Source: Bergeyella porcorum
GTDB lineage: Bacteria > Bacteroidota > Bacteroidia > Flavobacteriales > Weeksellaceae
Reading direction: 5' to 3'
Length of the DNA stretch: 64,000 bases
Assembly: GCF_042427575.1 (NCBI RefSeq)
Contig: NZ_JBHMFD010000007.1
Coordinates: forward strand, 186,001 to 250,000
The notes beneath the pieces are model-generated. The model searched no databases. It was not told the origin of the DNA and saw only the letters and a list, made by a program, of their open reading frames with translations. Positions 32,258 to 40,128 of the stretch are shown here, in pieces. Made by a program: the position numbers and the translations under genes. Positions within the stretch are counted from its first letter, which is position 1. The number at the start of each line of letters is the position of its first letter.

Positions 32258-34519
32258 TTATAGGGTATTTTTAATATGGTTAATTTTTTCTATTCTTTTA
32301 TCTAATTCTTGTTTTATTTTTTCTATTTCTTCTTGGCTACGAACAATATCTTGCTGAAATTCTGTATAAATTTCATCGAACCCTTGCTGGATAACATCAT
32401 CTATCTTTTGTAGATAATTTTTATTTAAATTTTCTATTTCAGTATCCAAATATTTTTCTGCTTCATTTATACTTTTATCAATTTGATCCAAAACAGGTCT
32501 TATTTCCTTTGCATAAAATTCTGACATAGATACCTCTTGATAATACTCGTTATAAGTTTCTTGAACTTCCTTTACTTTATACTCGTCCCAATCCCAAGAA
32601 AATAATTTACCAAAAAAACCTTTCTCATTCTTAACCCGTTTCTTCACTACCCTAGTTTTGGTTTCTACTCTTTTGGTTGTGTATTTTGATAGCGAAATAC
32701 CCGATATAGAGCCTATATTATTATTAAGCATCGCATTAAAAGAAACTTCTTCTATGCTTTGATTATCTTTATCCTCTATTAAAATTTCCTTGGTTAGACT
32801 TTTCAATTGGTTTAAATGATTGAGAAAAATATCTTTTCCAGCAGAATTGATTGCAGACTCAACACTGATATGAGTCTCAGAAATCGCTTTATTGAACTTT
32901 TCTTGTAGTTTTTTTGCTTCTATGGGCAAAATATTATTTTTACGGCTTGCCTCGACGTTCAATTCATTAGCCCGAGCATCTAATCTTTCTTTTTCTTTCT
33001 GAAATCTTTTTTTATCTACTTTTAGTTCGTGGATTTTCTTTTCAAGGCTTTCTTTATCTTTTTCTATTTTTTTAGTTTTAGCCTCTTTTTCTTCTTCTAT
33101 TCTTTTTTTTTCTACTTCTGTTTTCTCGTATAGATTTTTCTTTTCCAGCTCTATATGGGCTGATGAAGCCTCTGAAATCTCACGAACGATTTTCCCCAGC
33201 TCTTTATATACATTTTTCTTATGATGACTTTTTATATACTCATCTATATATAACTGTATTGCCGATAGCCCAGAATACACGAGGTCCTTAGTAGTTTCAT
33301 CTTTTTCTGCTTGGGCAAAAAGATATTCCTTTTGCTCTTCTCTTAAAGGGCTATGTTCTACAAGCTCATAACCTTTGTAGTCTTCATCAAAGTCTAAAAA
33401 ATTTTCTCTAAATGTTCTAAAATCGGACTTTTCTTTTCTTGTCTTTTTCTCACTATCTAATTGAGCCAACCTTGCATACTCCGCACATATAGGAAATATC
33501 TTTTCGCTTCTAATAATATTTTCTTCCAAATATTTTTTCACTTTATCTATACAAGAGATAACATTCTCTTGTTGTAAATCAAAATTATCAATTTTATTAA
33601 CTAGAAATATAATTCTATCTAAATTTTCCTTATTATTTTCAAAAATTTCACTTACTTTTTTTAATAAATTTTTATCATCTTCTACTTTCAACTGAGTTGC
33701 ATTGAGAACATATAGTATTATTGGTAAATCTTGATTATCTTCCAAATACTCATAAGTACTTTCTGTATGTTTCTCACTTTGAGAGTTATTAGGCCCAGGC
33801 GTATCTATAAAATGAATTTCAAATCCATTGGTATCTAATTGAGGTACAGGGCCTTCTATGATAATATCCAAGTCCTCTTCATTTGCCCGTTCGTTATGCT
33901 CTTTTACAAAGCTTTTATCAATATTATCTTCCTCTATGATTATCTCCCCATCTTTCATCACCCTACCTCTAAAAGATTGTAAATCATTATTTACAATAAT
34001 TCTACAAGTAGTCGCCGTAGTTGCCTGATTAAGAGATGGAAGTAAATCTTGTCCAATCAAAGCATTAAGCACGGTAGACTTCCCTGAACTCATTGTAGCA
34101 ATTACAGGAATTTCTATAATAGTGCTTTTTAGCGTTTCCATATTCTCTTTTCTTGCATCTATTGCATCTTGGAAAAAAGTTCCATCTTCAGATAAAATAG
34201 CGTCTATTGCGATATCTACTTTTTTATATTCTTCTTCTGCATCAATGCTAATAATGCTAAGATCAACCTTATCATTATTTTTAAGCTTACTTTCAATGAT
34301 TTTTTTATCTATACTGAAACATTTGTCAATTTCTAATTGAAATGCCTCATCATTGGTTTCTTCCAATACTTTTTTCACAAAAGCATCTATCCAAAGAACA
34401 ATATCCTTTTCTTTGTTTTCTGCTATAAAGTTGCTAAGATTTGATTTAACTTGTTCATCATTAAATCGTATCTCTGATTCCCAAGTAATGGGATTGTAAT
34501 TAATAGTAATTGCTATCAT
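32258..34519 (-). CDS. Bacterial dynamin-like GTPase
   Basis: 753 residues, first gene of the five-gene operon. The GTPase domain carries all core motifs: G1 IATMSSGKSTVLNALIG (about 138-154), a Thr-rich switch (QATTATTCRIIV), G3 HFIDTPGPNN near 235-244 and G4 FLVNKIDNFD near 304-313. A long Lys/Glu coiled coil spans about 440-545. Then comes an Arg/Lys cluster (VETKTRVVKKRVKNEKG) with aromatic residues (FFGKLFSWDWDEY) that could contact membrane, and a second helical region to the end. The layout fits bacterial dynamin-like proteins that bind membranes; some protect cells against phage or membrane damage. No transmembrane helix is obvious. AT-rich relative to core neighbours. Confidence 0.85.
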   Translation of the reverse strand: MIAITINYNPITWESEIRFNDEQVKSNLSNFIAENKEKDIVLWIDAFVKKVLEETNDEAFQLEIDKCFSIDKKIIESKLKNNDKVDLSIISIDAEEEYKKVDIAIDAILSEDGTFFQDAIDARKENMETLKSTIIEIPVIATMSSGKSTVLNALIGQDLLPSLNQATTATTCRIIVNNDLQSFRGRVMKDGEIIIEEDNIDKSFVKEHNERANEEDLDIIIEGPVPQLDTNGFEIHFIDTPGPNNSQSEKHTESTYEYLEDNQDLPIILYVLNATQLKVEDDKNLLKKVSEIFENNKENLDRIIFLVNKIDNFDLQQENVISCIDKVKKYLEENIIRSEKIFPICAEYARLAQLDSEKKTRKEKSDFRTFRENFLDFDEDYKGYELVEHSPLREEQKEYLFAQAEKDETTKDLVYSGLSAIQLYIDEYIKSHHKKNVYKELGKIVREISEASSAHIELEKKNLYEKTEVEKKRIEEEKEAKTKKIEKDKESLEKKIHELKVDKKRFQKEKERLDARANELNVEASRKNNILPIEAKKLQEKFNKAISETHISVESAINSAGKDIFLNHLNQLKSLTKEILIEDKDNQSIEEVSFNAMLNNNIGSISGISLSKYTTKRVETKTRVVKKRVKNEKGFFGKLFSWDWDEYKVKEVQETYNEYYQEVSMSEFYAKEIRPVLDQIDKSINEAEKYLDTEIENLNKNYLQKIDDVIQQGFDEIYTEFQQDIVRSQEEIEKIKQELDKRIEKINHIKNTL

Positions 34520-34550
34520 TTTTTATTTTTTATTATATTTTTAGATTCCA

Positions 34551-34558
34551 CAAATTTA
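34551..34558 (-). promoter_or_regulatory. -7 box of the five-gene operon
   Basis: Minus strand TAAATTTG, 31 nt before the dynamin-like gene ATG. Its first three bases (TAA) are the stop codon of the upstream YD-repeat gene, so the operon can be transcribed on its own or by readthrough. Confidence 0.5.
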
Positions 34559-35431
34559 ATCAAAACATTCTATATTTCTTAGGATTACATCCTCTATATC
34601 GCCATTACAGAAGACCATTTTTTTCGTCCAGTTGCCGTGTGCATCATATTCATACTGATAGGTGGTGTGTTCTTTACCTAATTTCTTTTTTATATATCTC
34701 TTATCGTGATATTTTTCTATGATGTTGTTATGCTCATCGTATTGGAATTTGAAGACTTCATTTACTTCATTATTCCCCTCGTATTTCTCTTTATATTCCA
34801 ATAGATTTCCTCTTTCATCATAGGTGAAATCAAAATACTTATAATGTCTCCACCCTACTTTTATAAGCTGTTGATTTTCATTATAGGTATAGGTTTCTCC
34901 TTCGCCTTTCAATATCTTTCCGCCACTGCGTTGCAATACAGTATTTCCTTTGTAGATGTATCGTTTTTTGATAAAAGGTTTTTTAGATTTTTCTTCTACA
35001 TCATCACTAGCAACTAATTGTCCTTGTCTATTGTATCGGTATAGCATACGCCCCCATAGGCCACCATCTGGAAAGGCTTCTTTATGCTCTACCATATTGC
35101 CTTTTTCATCATATCGGAAAGTTTCTAGTAAGTAACATTCCCCGTGTTCATTGCATTCTTCTATTTTGGCGAGTGTATTATCTTCGTTGTAGTAATACAA
35201 GGACTTAGTAGCATCGCAGAAATCAATGACTTGGGTATATCTCCCGAGTGTATCAAAGTGGGTAAGCAGGTGCTCTTTGGTTCTTCCTTTGATGAGGGCT
35301 TCTCCCTTTGCATACGCTGTATATACTCTGTATTCCACAGATTTTACTTTACCTTTTAGTTTTAGGTCTTCTTGATGACAAGGTACGCGAGGATTTCTAT
35401 CAAAATCCAAAAACTCTTTTATTCTCCACAT
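34556..35431 (-). CDS. YD/RHS-type repeat protein
   Basis: 291 residues with repeated Tyr/Asp-Gly-Asn segments of the YD (RHS) type: FRYDEKGNMVEHKE, YRYNRQGQLVAS, FDFTYDERGNLLEYKE, FQYDEHNNIIEKY and YEYDAHGNWTKK, spread from about residue 60 to 280. These form beta-rich repeats in secreted and toxin-shell proteins. There is no signal peptide and no toxin or core domain, so it is either cytoplasmic or a lone repeat protein. It stops 36 nt before the dynamin-like gene starts, on the same strand, and has its own promoter. A link to the downstream operon is possible but not shown. Confidence 0.75.
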   Translation of the reverse strand: MWRIKEFLDFDRNPRVPCHQEDLKLKGKVKSVEYRVYTAYAKGEALIKGRTKEHLLTHFDTLGRYTQVIDFCDATKSLYYYNEDNTLAKIEECNEHGECYLLETFRYDEKGNMVEHKEAFPDGGLWGRMLYRYNRQGQLVASDDVEEKSKKPFIKKRYIYKGNTVLQRSGGKILKGEGETYTYNENQQLIKVGWRHYKYFDFTYDERGNLLEYKEKYEGNNEVNEVFKFQYDEHNNIIEKYHDKRYIKKKLGKEHTTYQYEYDAHGNWTKKMVFCNGDIEDVILRNIECFD

Positions 35432-35448
35432 TTTGTTTTATTTTTCTG

Positions 35449-35456
35449 CAAAATTA
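35449..35456 (-). promoter_or_regulatory. -7 box of the YD-repeat gene
   Basis: Minus strand TAATTTTG, followed by GCAG, 17 nt before the ATG at 35431. Confidence 0.5.
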
Positions 35457-35631
35457 AAACCCCACTACGCCAAAACAGGTCGTTTTGAAAAATATTTTTT
35501 ATGCTTTTATTTCACTTTTTTAATGATGAGGGCTACTATTTCCACTCTCCAAAAGACCTCGAAGTATATTAAATTCCTCACCACTCTATGGGGCTTGTTT
35601 GGATTTTACCTATACGGGCGAAATTAGCATA

Positions 35632-35643
35632 TACTTATAAGTA
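35632..35643. promoter_or_regulatory. 12-bp palindrome upstream of the XRE regulator
   Basis: TACTTATAAGTA is a perfect inverted repeat lying between the divergent YD-repeat and XRE genes. The rest of 35457-35631 shows no further gene or clear signal. Confidence 0.45.
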
Positions 35644-35659
35644 AAGTATTATTCCCACT

Positions 35660-35697
35660 TTACATTTTGTGCTTATAGATTACATTTTGTAAATTTG
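35660..35697 (+). promoter_or_regulatory. Promoter and probable operators of the XRE regulator
   Basis: TTACATTTTGT occurs twice, at 35660-35670 and 35680-35690, exactly 20 bp apart; the second extends to the inverted repeat TACATTTTGTA. TTG at 35667-35669 and TAAATTTG at 35690-35697 form a -33/-7 pair with a 20-nt spacer. The repeats cover both promoter elements, which fits autorepression by the encoded regulator. Confidence 0.6.
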
Positions 35698-35719
35698 CTT
35701 GATTAAAATTCTTATCATT

Positions 35720-36115
35720 ATGAAAAATATAGATATACATTCGTTACTTAATATCATTGGGCAAAACCTCCACACGATACGCAATGCACGGAAAGAAACA
35801 CTACAAGCCGTAGCTACTGAAATAGGAGTAACTCACCCTATCATTAGTAAAATAGAAAATGGTAGATATGAAAGCCTACAACTTGGGCTATTGGTAAAAC
35901 TATGCAACCACTACCAAATTACGCTACAACAGGCTTTTTCTTTGGAAGTGGCAAATATTTTTCAGCTTACACAACATAATAGCCAAAGTGGAAACCATAA
36001 ACTCGTAGGGCAAGAATTAGCCGCTGGATATGAACTCTATATAGACCAGCTAGTAAAAGAAAATAATTATCTAAAAGAGCAGTCGCAAAAGCTATTAGAC
36101 AAACTTGGGAAATAA
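35720..36115 (+). CDS. XRE-family helix-turn-helix regulator
   Basis: 131 residues from ATG 35720 (MKNIDIHSLLNIIGQNL); the upstream in-frame TTG at 35699 is rejected because it is only 2 nt from the -7 box. An HTH_3-type domain occupies about 8-64: LHTIRNARKETLQAVATEIG, THPIISKIENGRYESL, LLVKLCNHYQITLQQAF. The C-terminus (YELYIDQLVKENNYLKEQSQ) is a coiled coil suited to dimerisation. It is the only plus-strand gene in the accessory block and is divergent from the YD-repeat gene and operon. It may repress itself and perhaps the divergent genes. Confidence 0.88.
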   Translation: MKNIDIHSLLNIIGQNLHTIRNARKETLQAVATEIGVTHPIISKIENGRYESLQLGLLVKLCNHYQITLQQAFSLEVANIFQLTQHNSQSGNHKLVGQELAAGYELYIDQLVKENNYLKEQSQKLLDKLGK

Positions 36116-36117
36116 AA

Positions 36118-36150
36118 AAACACCTCATAGGCTAAGCCTATGGGGTGTTT
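36118..36150. terminator. Strong bidirectional terminator
   Basis: AAACACCTCATAGGC (36118-36132) pairs with GCCTATGGGGTGTTT (36136-36150) with a 3-nt loop and only one G-T wobble; A and T runs flank both sides. It lies between the convergent XRE gene and the gene at 36156. Confidence 0.9.
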
Positions 36151-36155
36151 AATAT

Positions 36156-36713
36156 TTAGACCACTACCTCCTGTTCGGATTCATTACCGGCTGTGTCTAT
36201 CACTTTCACAGTGATTTTCGAGCCTGATAGATTAGTATTTTCAGTCTGTATGGTGTATATCCATTCTATACCTTGCAGGATAGCTTCCCCTTCCTCTACA
36301 AGAGAGGAACTGGTATGGATATAAACCTTAACGGCCTCCACCTTATAATCATCATACGCTTGAATCTTGATTTTTTCTCCTACATTTCCTGTGTAGGCAG
36401 AAACATCTACTTTATCAATAGTAGGCGATATAAGATAATCGGCCACTGCAACATTGTACGCCGATTGCCCCTTCCTCCGCTTGGCTTCCAATGCATATCC
36501 TGCACTGAGCACTGGGTCTTCTAGAGCTCGTTTAGCATACTGAGAAGCTTTTTTGAACTTCTCCTGTTGCTGTTCTTGCTTAGCAGAGGTCTTTCCTCTG
36601 CTGATGGGACTTTTACACATTAGTGTTTGCCCATTAACCTGGCGAAATACAATCTGCTCGCCGAACTTACCGCTTACCCCGTGGGTAATGCTATTGTTTA
36701 TGGTCTTTGCCAT
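36156..36713 (-). CDS. Bacteroidota protein of unknown function with Ig-like end
   Basis: 185 residues. The N-terminus (NSITHGVSGKFGEQIVFRQ, then a basic region with KTSAKQEQQQEKFKKAS and KGQSAYNVAVADYL near 85-100) matches a set of small Bacteroidota proteins of unknown role that I recall only in outline. The last ~75 residues look like a beta-sandwich, Ig-like domain (DKVDVSAYTGNVGEKIKIQA, ITVKVIDTAGNESEQEVVV). No signal peptide. It stands alone, sharing a terminator with the XRE gene, at the right end of the accessory block. Function unknown. Confidence 0.7.
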   Translation of the reverse strand: MAKTINNSITHGVSGKFGEQIVFRQVNGQTLMCKSPISRGKTSAKQEQQQEKFKKASQYAKRALEDPVLSAGYALEAKRRKGQSAYNVAVADYLISPTIDKVDVSAYTGNVGEKIKIQAYDDYKVEAVKVYIHTSSSLVEEGEAILQGIEWIYTIQTENTNLSGSKITVKVIDTAGNESEQEVVV

Positions 36714-36949
36714 AGCTTAAAGGATTTAAATTAAAATTTATAGTTTAAATTAATCATAAAGAACGCCTACTCTAACTATAATGTTTAAAATATTCATCTA
36801 TAGTTTGGCAAAAAACAAATTCTGCACAGACTATGGCTAAAATCCCAACACCTATTGGTAAGTTATCATTATCCGCATCAAACAATATGCCAAAATGGCG
36901 TATTTCTAAAAAACTGACAATACAGCAAATCCATTGCCCCACAAAACAA
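36714..36949. other. Gene-free spacer at the right edge of the accessory block
   Basis: AT-rich spacer with no credible open frame, RNA or attachment-site repeat recognised. Between it and the oligopeptidase gene lies the terminator at 36950. Confidence 0.5.
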
Positions 36950-36981
36950 AAGTGGCACTGATAAAAACATCAGTACCACTT
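36950..36981 (-). terminator. Hairpin terminator of the oligopeptidase gene
   Basis: AAGTGGCACTGAT (36950-36962) pairs, with one mismatch, with ATCAGTACCACTT (36969-36981), followed on the minus strand by a T-rich run. Confidence 0.75.
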
Positions 36982-37003
36982 GTTATTCAATTGTTCAACT
37001 ATT

Positions 37004-39130
37004 TTATTTCAACGCTCTAATGCCCATTTCATAAAGCGTAAAGCTCATTTTATCGGCATTTTCATTGATGAGCTGGTCGGTAGATTTACCCGCTCCGTGC
37101 CCTCCTTTGGTTTCTATCCTTAGAAGGGTTGGATTAGCACAGCTTTGCTTGGCTTGTAGTTCTGCTCCAAACTTGAAAGAATGGGCAGGGACTACTCTAT
37201 CATCGTGGTCGCCCGTAGTCACCATAGTAGATGGATAGCATACGCCTTTTTTCACATTGTGCAATGGGGAATAGGATTTCAAATATTGGTACATTTCTTT
37301 GCTATCTTCGGCAGTACCATAATCAAACGCCCAACCTGCCCCTGCGGTAAACTTATTATACCTCAGCATATCCAATACTCCTACCGCTGGCAGTGCCACT
37401 TTGGCTAGATCTGGACGCATCGTCATTGTAGCTCCTACCAAAAGGCCTCCGTTGGAACCTCCAGAAATTGCCATATAATCTGGTGAGGTATAGCCATTCT
37501 TCTGCAAATACTCGCCCGCTGCAATGAAATCATTAAATACATTTTTCTTCTGAAGTTTGGTTCCTGCGATATGCCACTTTCTTCCATACTCGCCACCTCC
37601 TCTGATGTTCGGTACCGCATAGACCCCTCCATTGTTCATCCAAACGGCATTGGCAACGGAAAATGCTGGTGTCAAACTGATGTTAAACCCTCCGTAAGAA
37701 TAAAGAATGGTAGGGTTTTTACCATCTTTCTTCAGTCCTTTTTTATAGGAAATCATCATTGGTACTTTGGTTCCATCTTTTGAAGTGAAAAATACCTGCT
37801 CCGAAACATAGTCGTCTGGATTGAATTTCACATTAGGTTTATAATACACTTCTGATTTCCCAGAGGCGATATCATATTTATAAATAGTGCCTGGTGTAAC
37901 ATAGTTGCTGAAAGAATAATACAATTCTTTATCTTCTGCTTCGCCACCGAAGCCGCCTGCCGTTCCTTTCCCTGGAAGCTGAATTTCCCTTACCAATTTA
38001 CCATCATAATCCAACTGCTTCACATAAGACACGGCATCTTTCATATATTTTGCGAAAAGGAAACCACCTCCTGTAGATATAGATAGTACATTTTCGGTTT
38101 CTGGCACCACATCTGTCCATTGTGTTGGGTTACTGATATGGGTTTTCACCAACCTTTTATTTGGAGCGTTTTTATCGGTCATCAGATAGATAACATCGCC
38201 TTTAGAATCTACAAAGTGGGTATTATTATCAAAGCCTGTCTGAACTGGGATAAAGTCTGTATTTTTAGTTAAGTCTTTAATGTACAAATCATTACCACTT
38301 GTTGCATTGGCTCCACTAAGGATAAGATATCTGCCATCATCAGACACCGTAGCTGTGAGGTATCTTCTTTTGAAATCTTCCCCACCTTTGATGAGTTTGT
38401 CTTCTTTTTGTTTGGTTCCTAATTTGTGGAAATAAACCTTGTGTGTATCGGTTTTAGCCGAAAGGGCACTTCCTTCTGGCTTATCGTAGCTAGAGTAGAA
38501 GAAACCTTCATCTCCTAGCCAAGAAATCACACCAAATTTAGCATCTTCAATGGTTTCATCTATCACTTTTTTGGTAATAGCATCGATGATGATGATTTTA
38601 TTCCAATCGCTTCCCCCTTCAGAAATGGCATACGCTGCCAAAGTTCCTTTTTTATTGAATCTCAATTGAGATAATGAGGTGGTACCATCGGCAGAGAATT
38701 TATTAGGGTCTAAGAAAACCTCTGTTTTACCGTTTTTATCTGTTCTGTAGATGATAGACTGTGCCTGCAATCCATCGTTTTTAGAAAAATAAGTATAGTC
38801 GCCTTCCTTCCAAGGGGCACTTACCCTTTCATAGTTCCAAAGCTCTTTCAGCTCCTGGCGGAGCTTGTCTCTGAAGGTAATATTCTTTAAATAATTCTCT
38901 GTAAAAGCCGCCTGCTTCTGTACCCAATCTTTGGTGTCCGCAGCCATATCATCTTCTAGCCAACGGTAAGGGTCTTCTACTTTCTCACCAAAATAGGTAT
39001 CTGTATGAGCTACTTTTTTACTTTCTGGATAACTGATGTTTCCACTTTCGTTCTTTGTCATTACTTTTTGAGATTGACAAGAGGCTAAAAATAGCACTCC
39101 CGTTGTAAGCATTACCGATTTAAAATTCAT
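37004..39130 (-). CDS. Prolyl oligopeptidase family lipoprotein (S9)
   Basis: 708 residues. Serine peptidase cutting after proline in short peptides. The signal ends in a lipobox (VLFLASC, Cys18), so it is probably a lipoprotein on the periplasmic or outer-membrane face. The N-terminal YPESKKVAHTDTYFGEKVEDPYRWLED is the family hallmark. A seven-bladed propeller follows to about 420, then the alpha/beta hydrolase domain with the nucleophile in AISGGSNGGLLV (Ser about 559), Asp in TTGDHDDRVVPAHS and His in ETKGGHGAGKST. Length is normal for the family. Own promoter and terminator. Confidence 0.96.
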   Translation of the reverse strand: MNFKSVMLTTGVLFLASCQSQKVMTKNESGNISYPESKKVAHTDTYFGEKVEDPYRWLEDDMAADTKDWVQKQAAFTENYLKNITFRDKLRQELKELWNYERVSAPWKEGDYTYFSKNDGLQAQSIIYRTDKNGKTEVFLDPNKFSADGTTSLSQLRFNKKGTLAAYAISEGGSDWNKIIIIDAITKKVIDETIEDAKFGVISWLGDEGFFYSSYDKPEGSALSAKTDTHKVYFHKLGTKQKEDKLIKGGEDFKRRYLTATVSDDGRYLILSGANATSGNDLYIKDLTKNTDFIPVQTGFDNNTHFVDSKGDVIYLMTDKNAPNKRLVKTHISNPTQWTDVVPETENVLSISTGGGFLFAKYMKDAVSYVKQLDYDGKLVREIQLPGKGTAGGFGGEAEDKELYYSFSNYVTPGTIYKYDIASGKSEVYYKPNVKFNPDDYVSEQVFFTSKDGTKVPMMISYKKGLKKDGKNPTILYSYGGFNISLTPAFSVANAVWMNNGGVYAVPNIRGGGEYGRKWHIAGTKLQKKNVFNDFIAAGEYLQKNGYTSPDYMAISGGSNGGLLVGATMTMRPDLAKVALPAVGVLDMLRYNKFTAGAGWAFDYGTAEDSKEMYQYLKSYSPLHNVKKGVCYPSTMVTTGDHDDRVVPAHSFKFGAELQAKQSCANPTLLRIETKGGHGAGKSTDQLINENADKMSFTLYEMGIRALK

Positions 39131-39147
39131 AACAAATAGATTTGCTC

Positions 39148-39155
39148 CAAAAGTA
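39148..39155 (-). promoter_or_regulatory. -7 box of the oligopeptidase gene
   Basis: Minus strand TACTTTTG, 17 nt before the ATG at 39130. Confidence 0.5.
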
Positions 39156-39226
39156 ATGATTTTTTAACAAAATTTAAAATTATAAACTCCAAAAAGGAAT
39201 ACTATTTGAATACTACCTTTCTCAAA

Positions 39227-39424
39227 ATGGATATTATGAATAAAGAAGCTAGCGTTTTGATGGCGGGTGCCATAGGTTTATTAGGCGTCTTGAGTGTCTT
39301 TTGGTTGCGAAGAACACTTAAAAACAAAGCCTACAAAACAACCTATCAAGACTATCACAGAAATCTCATCTCTACCAATGCTCAGGAAGAGCATCACGGT
39401 GTGGAATATTTTTCTGTAAGATAA
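39227..39424 (+). CDS. Small single-pass membrane protein
   Basis: About 65 residues from ATG 39227 (MDIMNKEASVLMAGAIGLLG); a second ATG at 39236 is possible. One hydrophobic helix (VLMAGAIGLLGVLSVFWL, about 10-27) is followed by a basic, then polar tail (RRTLKNKAYKTTYQDYHRN, ending EEHHGVEYFSVR). It fits a small inner-membrane protein of unknown function. It is divergent from the oligopeptidase gene and convergent with the barrel-protein gene. Moderate confidence because it is short. Confidence 0.5.
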   Translation: MDIMNKEASVLMAGAIGLLGVLSVFWLRRTLKNKAYKTTYQDYHRNLISTNAQEEHHGVEYFSVR

Positions 39425-39425
39425 A

Positions 39426-39454
39426 AACCGCCTCGAATTTCCCCGAGACGGCTT
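39426..39454. terminator. Weak hairpin between convergent genes
   Basis: AACCGCCTCG pairs with CGAGACGGCTT around AATTTCCC, with one mismatch. It could serve the small membrane protein and the barrel protein genes. Confidence 0.5.
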
Positions 39455-39461
39455 GTTGATT

Positions 39462-40010
39462 TTATAATCCGTAAACAATCCCTACATTGGGAACAAAACC
39501 TCCTCCAAAGACAGATTTGTTCTCATTGTAAAGCACATTGTACATTGCACCTATTTGCATATAGGCTCTATTGCCAATGCGTTGCATATAGCCCCCTCCA
39601 AGGTACAAAACAGATTCTTCTCCATTGTATTTCACATCATACACCTTATTCTTCTGAGAGTAAAAAAACTCCTGAAACATCCCCGATAGGTAAAAGCTTC
39701 TTCCAAAGTAATAATTAGCAAAAGGTCCTACCCCAAACATATTAGAGCTAAAATATTTGGAATTTTGCAATGTGAAGTTTCCAGAAAGTCCTACTTCTAA
39801 ATTTTCGGTTACCTTATACCCTGCTCTCGGCGAGATATAAAAAGAAGTACCGCTGTAGCTGTTTCCAAAAGCACCACCAAGACCAGCATAACCACCGAAG
39901 GTCCATTTAGAATCGTTATCCCCGATTTTTGTCGTTGGAAATTGAGCTCCAATCTGAGCCGATGCCATCGTCAATGATGCAATAGCCAAAGAACATAATA
40001 TTTTTTTCAT
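39462..40010 (-). CDS. Outer-membrane beta-barrel protein
   Basis: 182 residues with a signal peptide (MKKILCSLAIASLTMASAQ). The mature part is a run of short amphipathic strands: WTFGGYAGLGGAFGNSYSG, FYISPRAGYKVTENLEVGLS, GPFANYYFGRSFYLSGMFQE and VLYLGGGYMQRIGNRAYMQI, ending NVGIVYGL. This fits the small eight-stranded outer-membrane barrel family common in Flavobacteriia. No ligand can be named. Minus strand, alone, with a hairpin after the stop. Confidence 0.78.
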   Translation of the reverse strand: MKKILCSLAIASLTMASAQIGAQFPTTKIGDNDSKWTFGGYAGLGGAFGNSYSGTSFYISPRAGYKVTENLEVGLSGNFTLQNSKYFSSNMFGVGPFANYYFGRSFYLSGMFQEFFYSQKNKVYDVKYNGEESVLYLGGGYMQRIGNRAYMQIGAMYNVLYNENKSVFGGGFVPNVGIVYGL

Positions 40011-40089
40011 TGTCTTAATTTCAAAATTTATCTATCAACCAATTTCATACCATAAATGAAACCTACGCTCAACTTCACTTATATTATTG

Positions 40090-40097
40090 TAACTTTG
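40090..40097 (+). promoter_or_regulatory. -7 box of the mnmA promoter
   Basis: TAACTTTG matches TAnnTTTG, 31 nt before the ATG at 40129. Confidence 0.5.
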
Positions 40098-40128
40098 CCA
40101 AGGAAAAATTTTTAATGTTCTGATATTT

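Noticed and set aside
35433..35627. 64-codon plus-strand open frame before the XRE gene
   Set aside because: It overlaps the promoter of the divergent YD-repeat gene and has no upstream signal of its own.
25672..36713. Integrative element or prophage
   Set aside because: No integrase, transposase, phage structural gene or attachment-site repeats were recognised.
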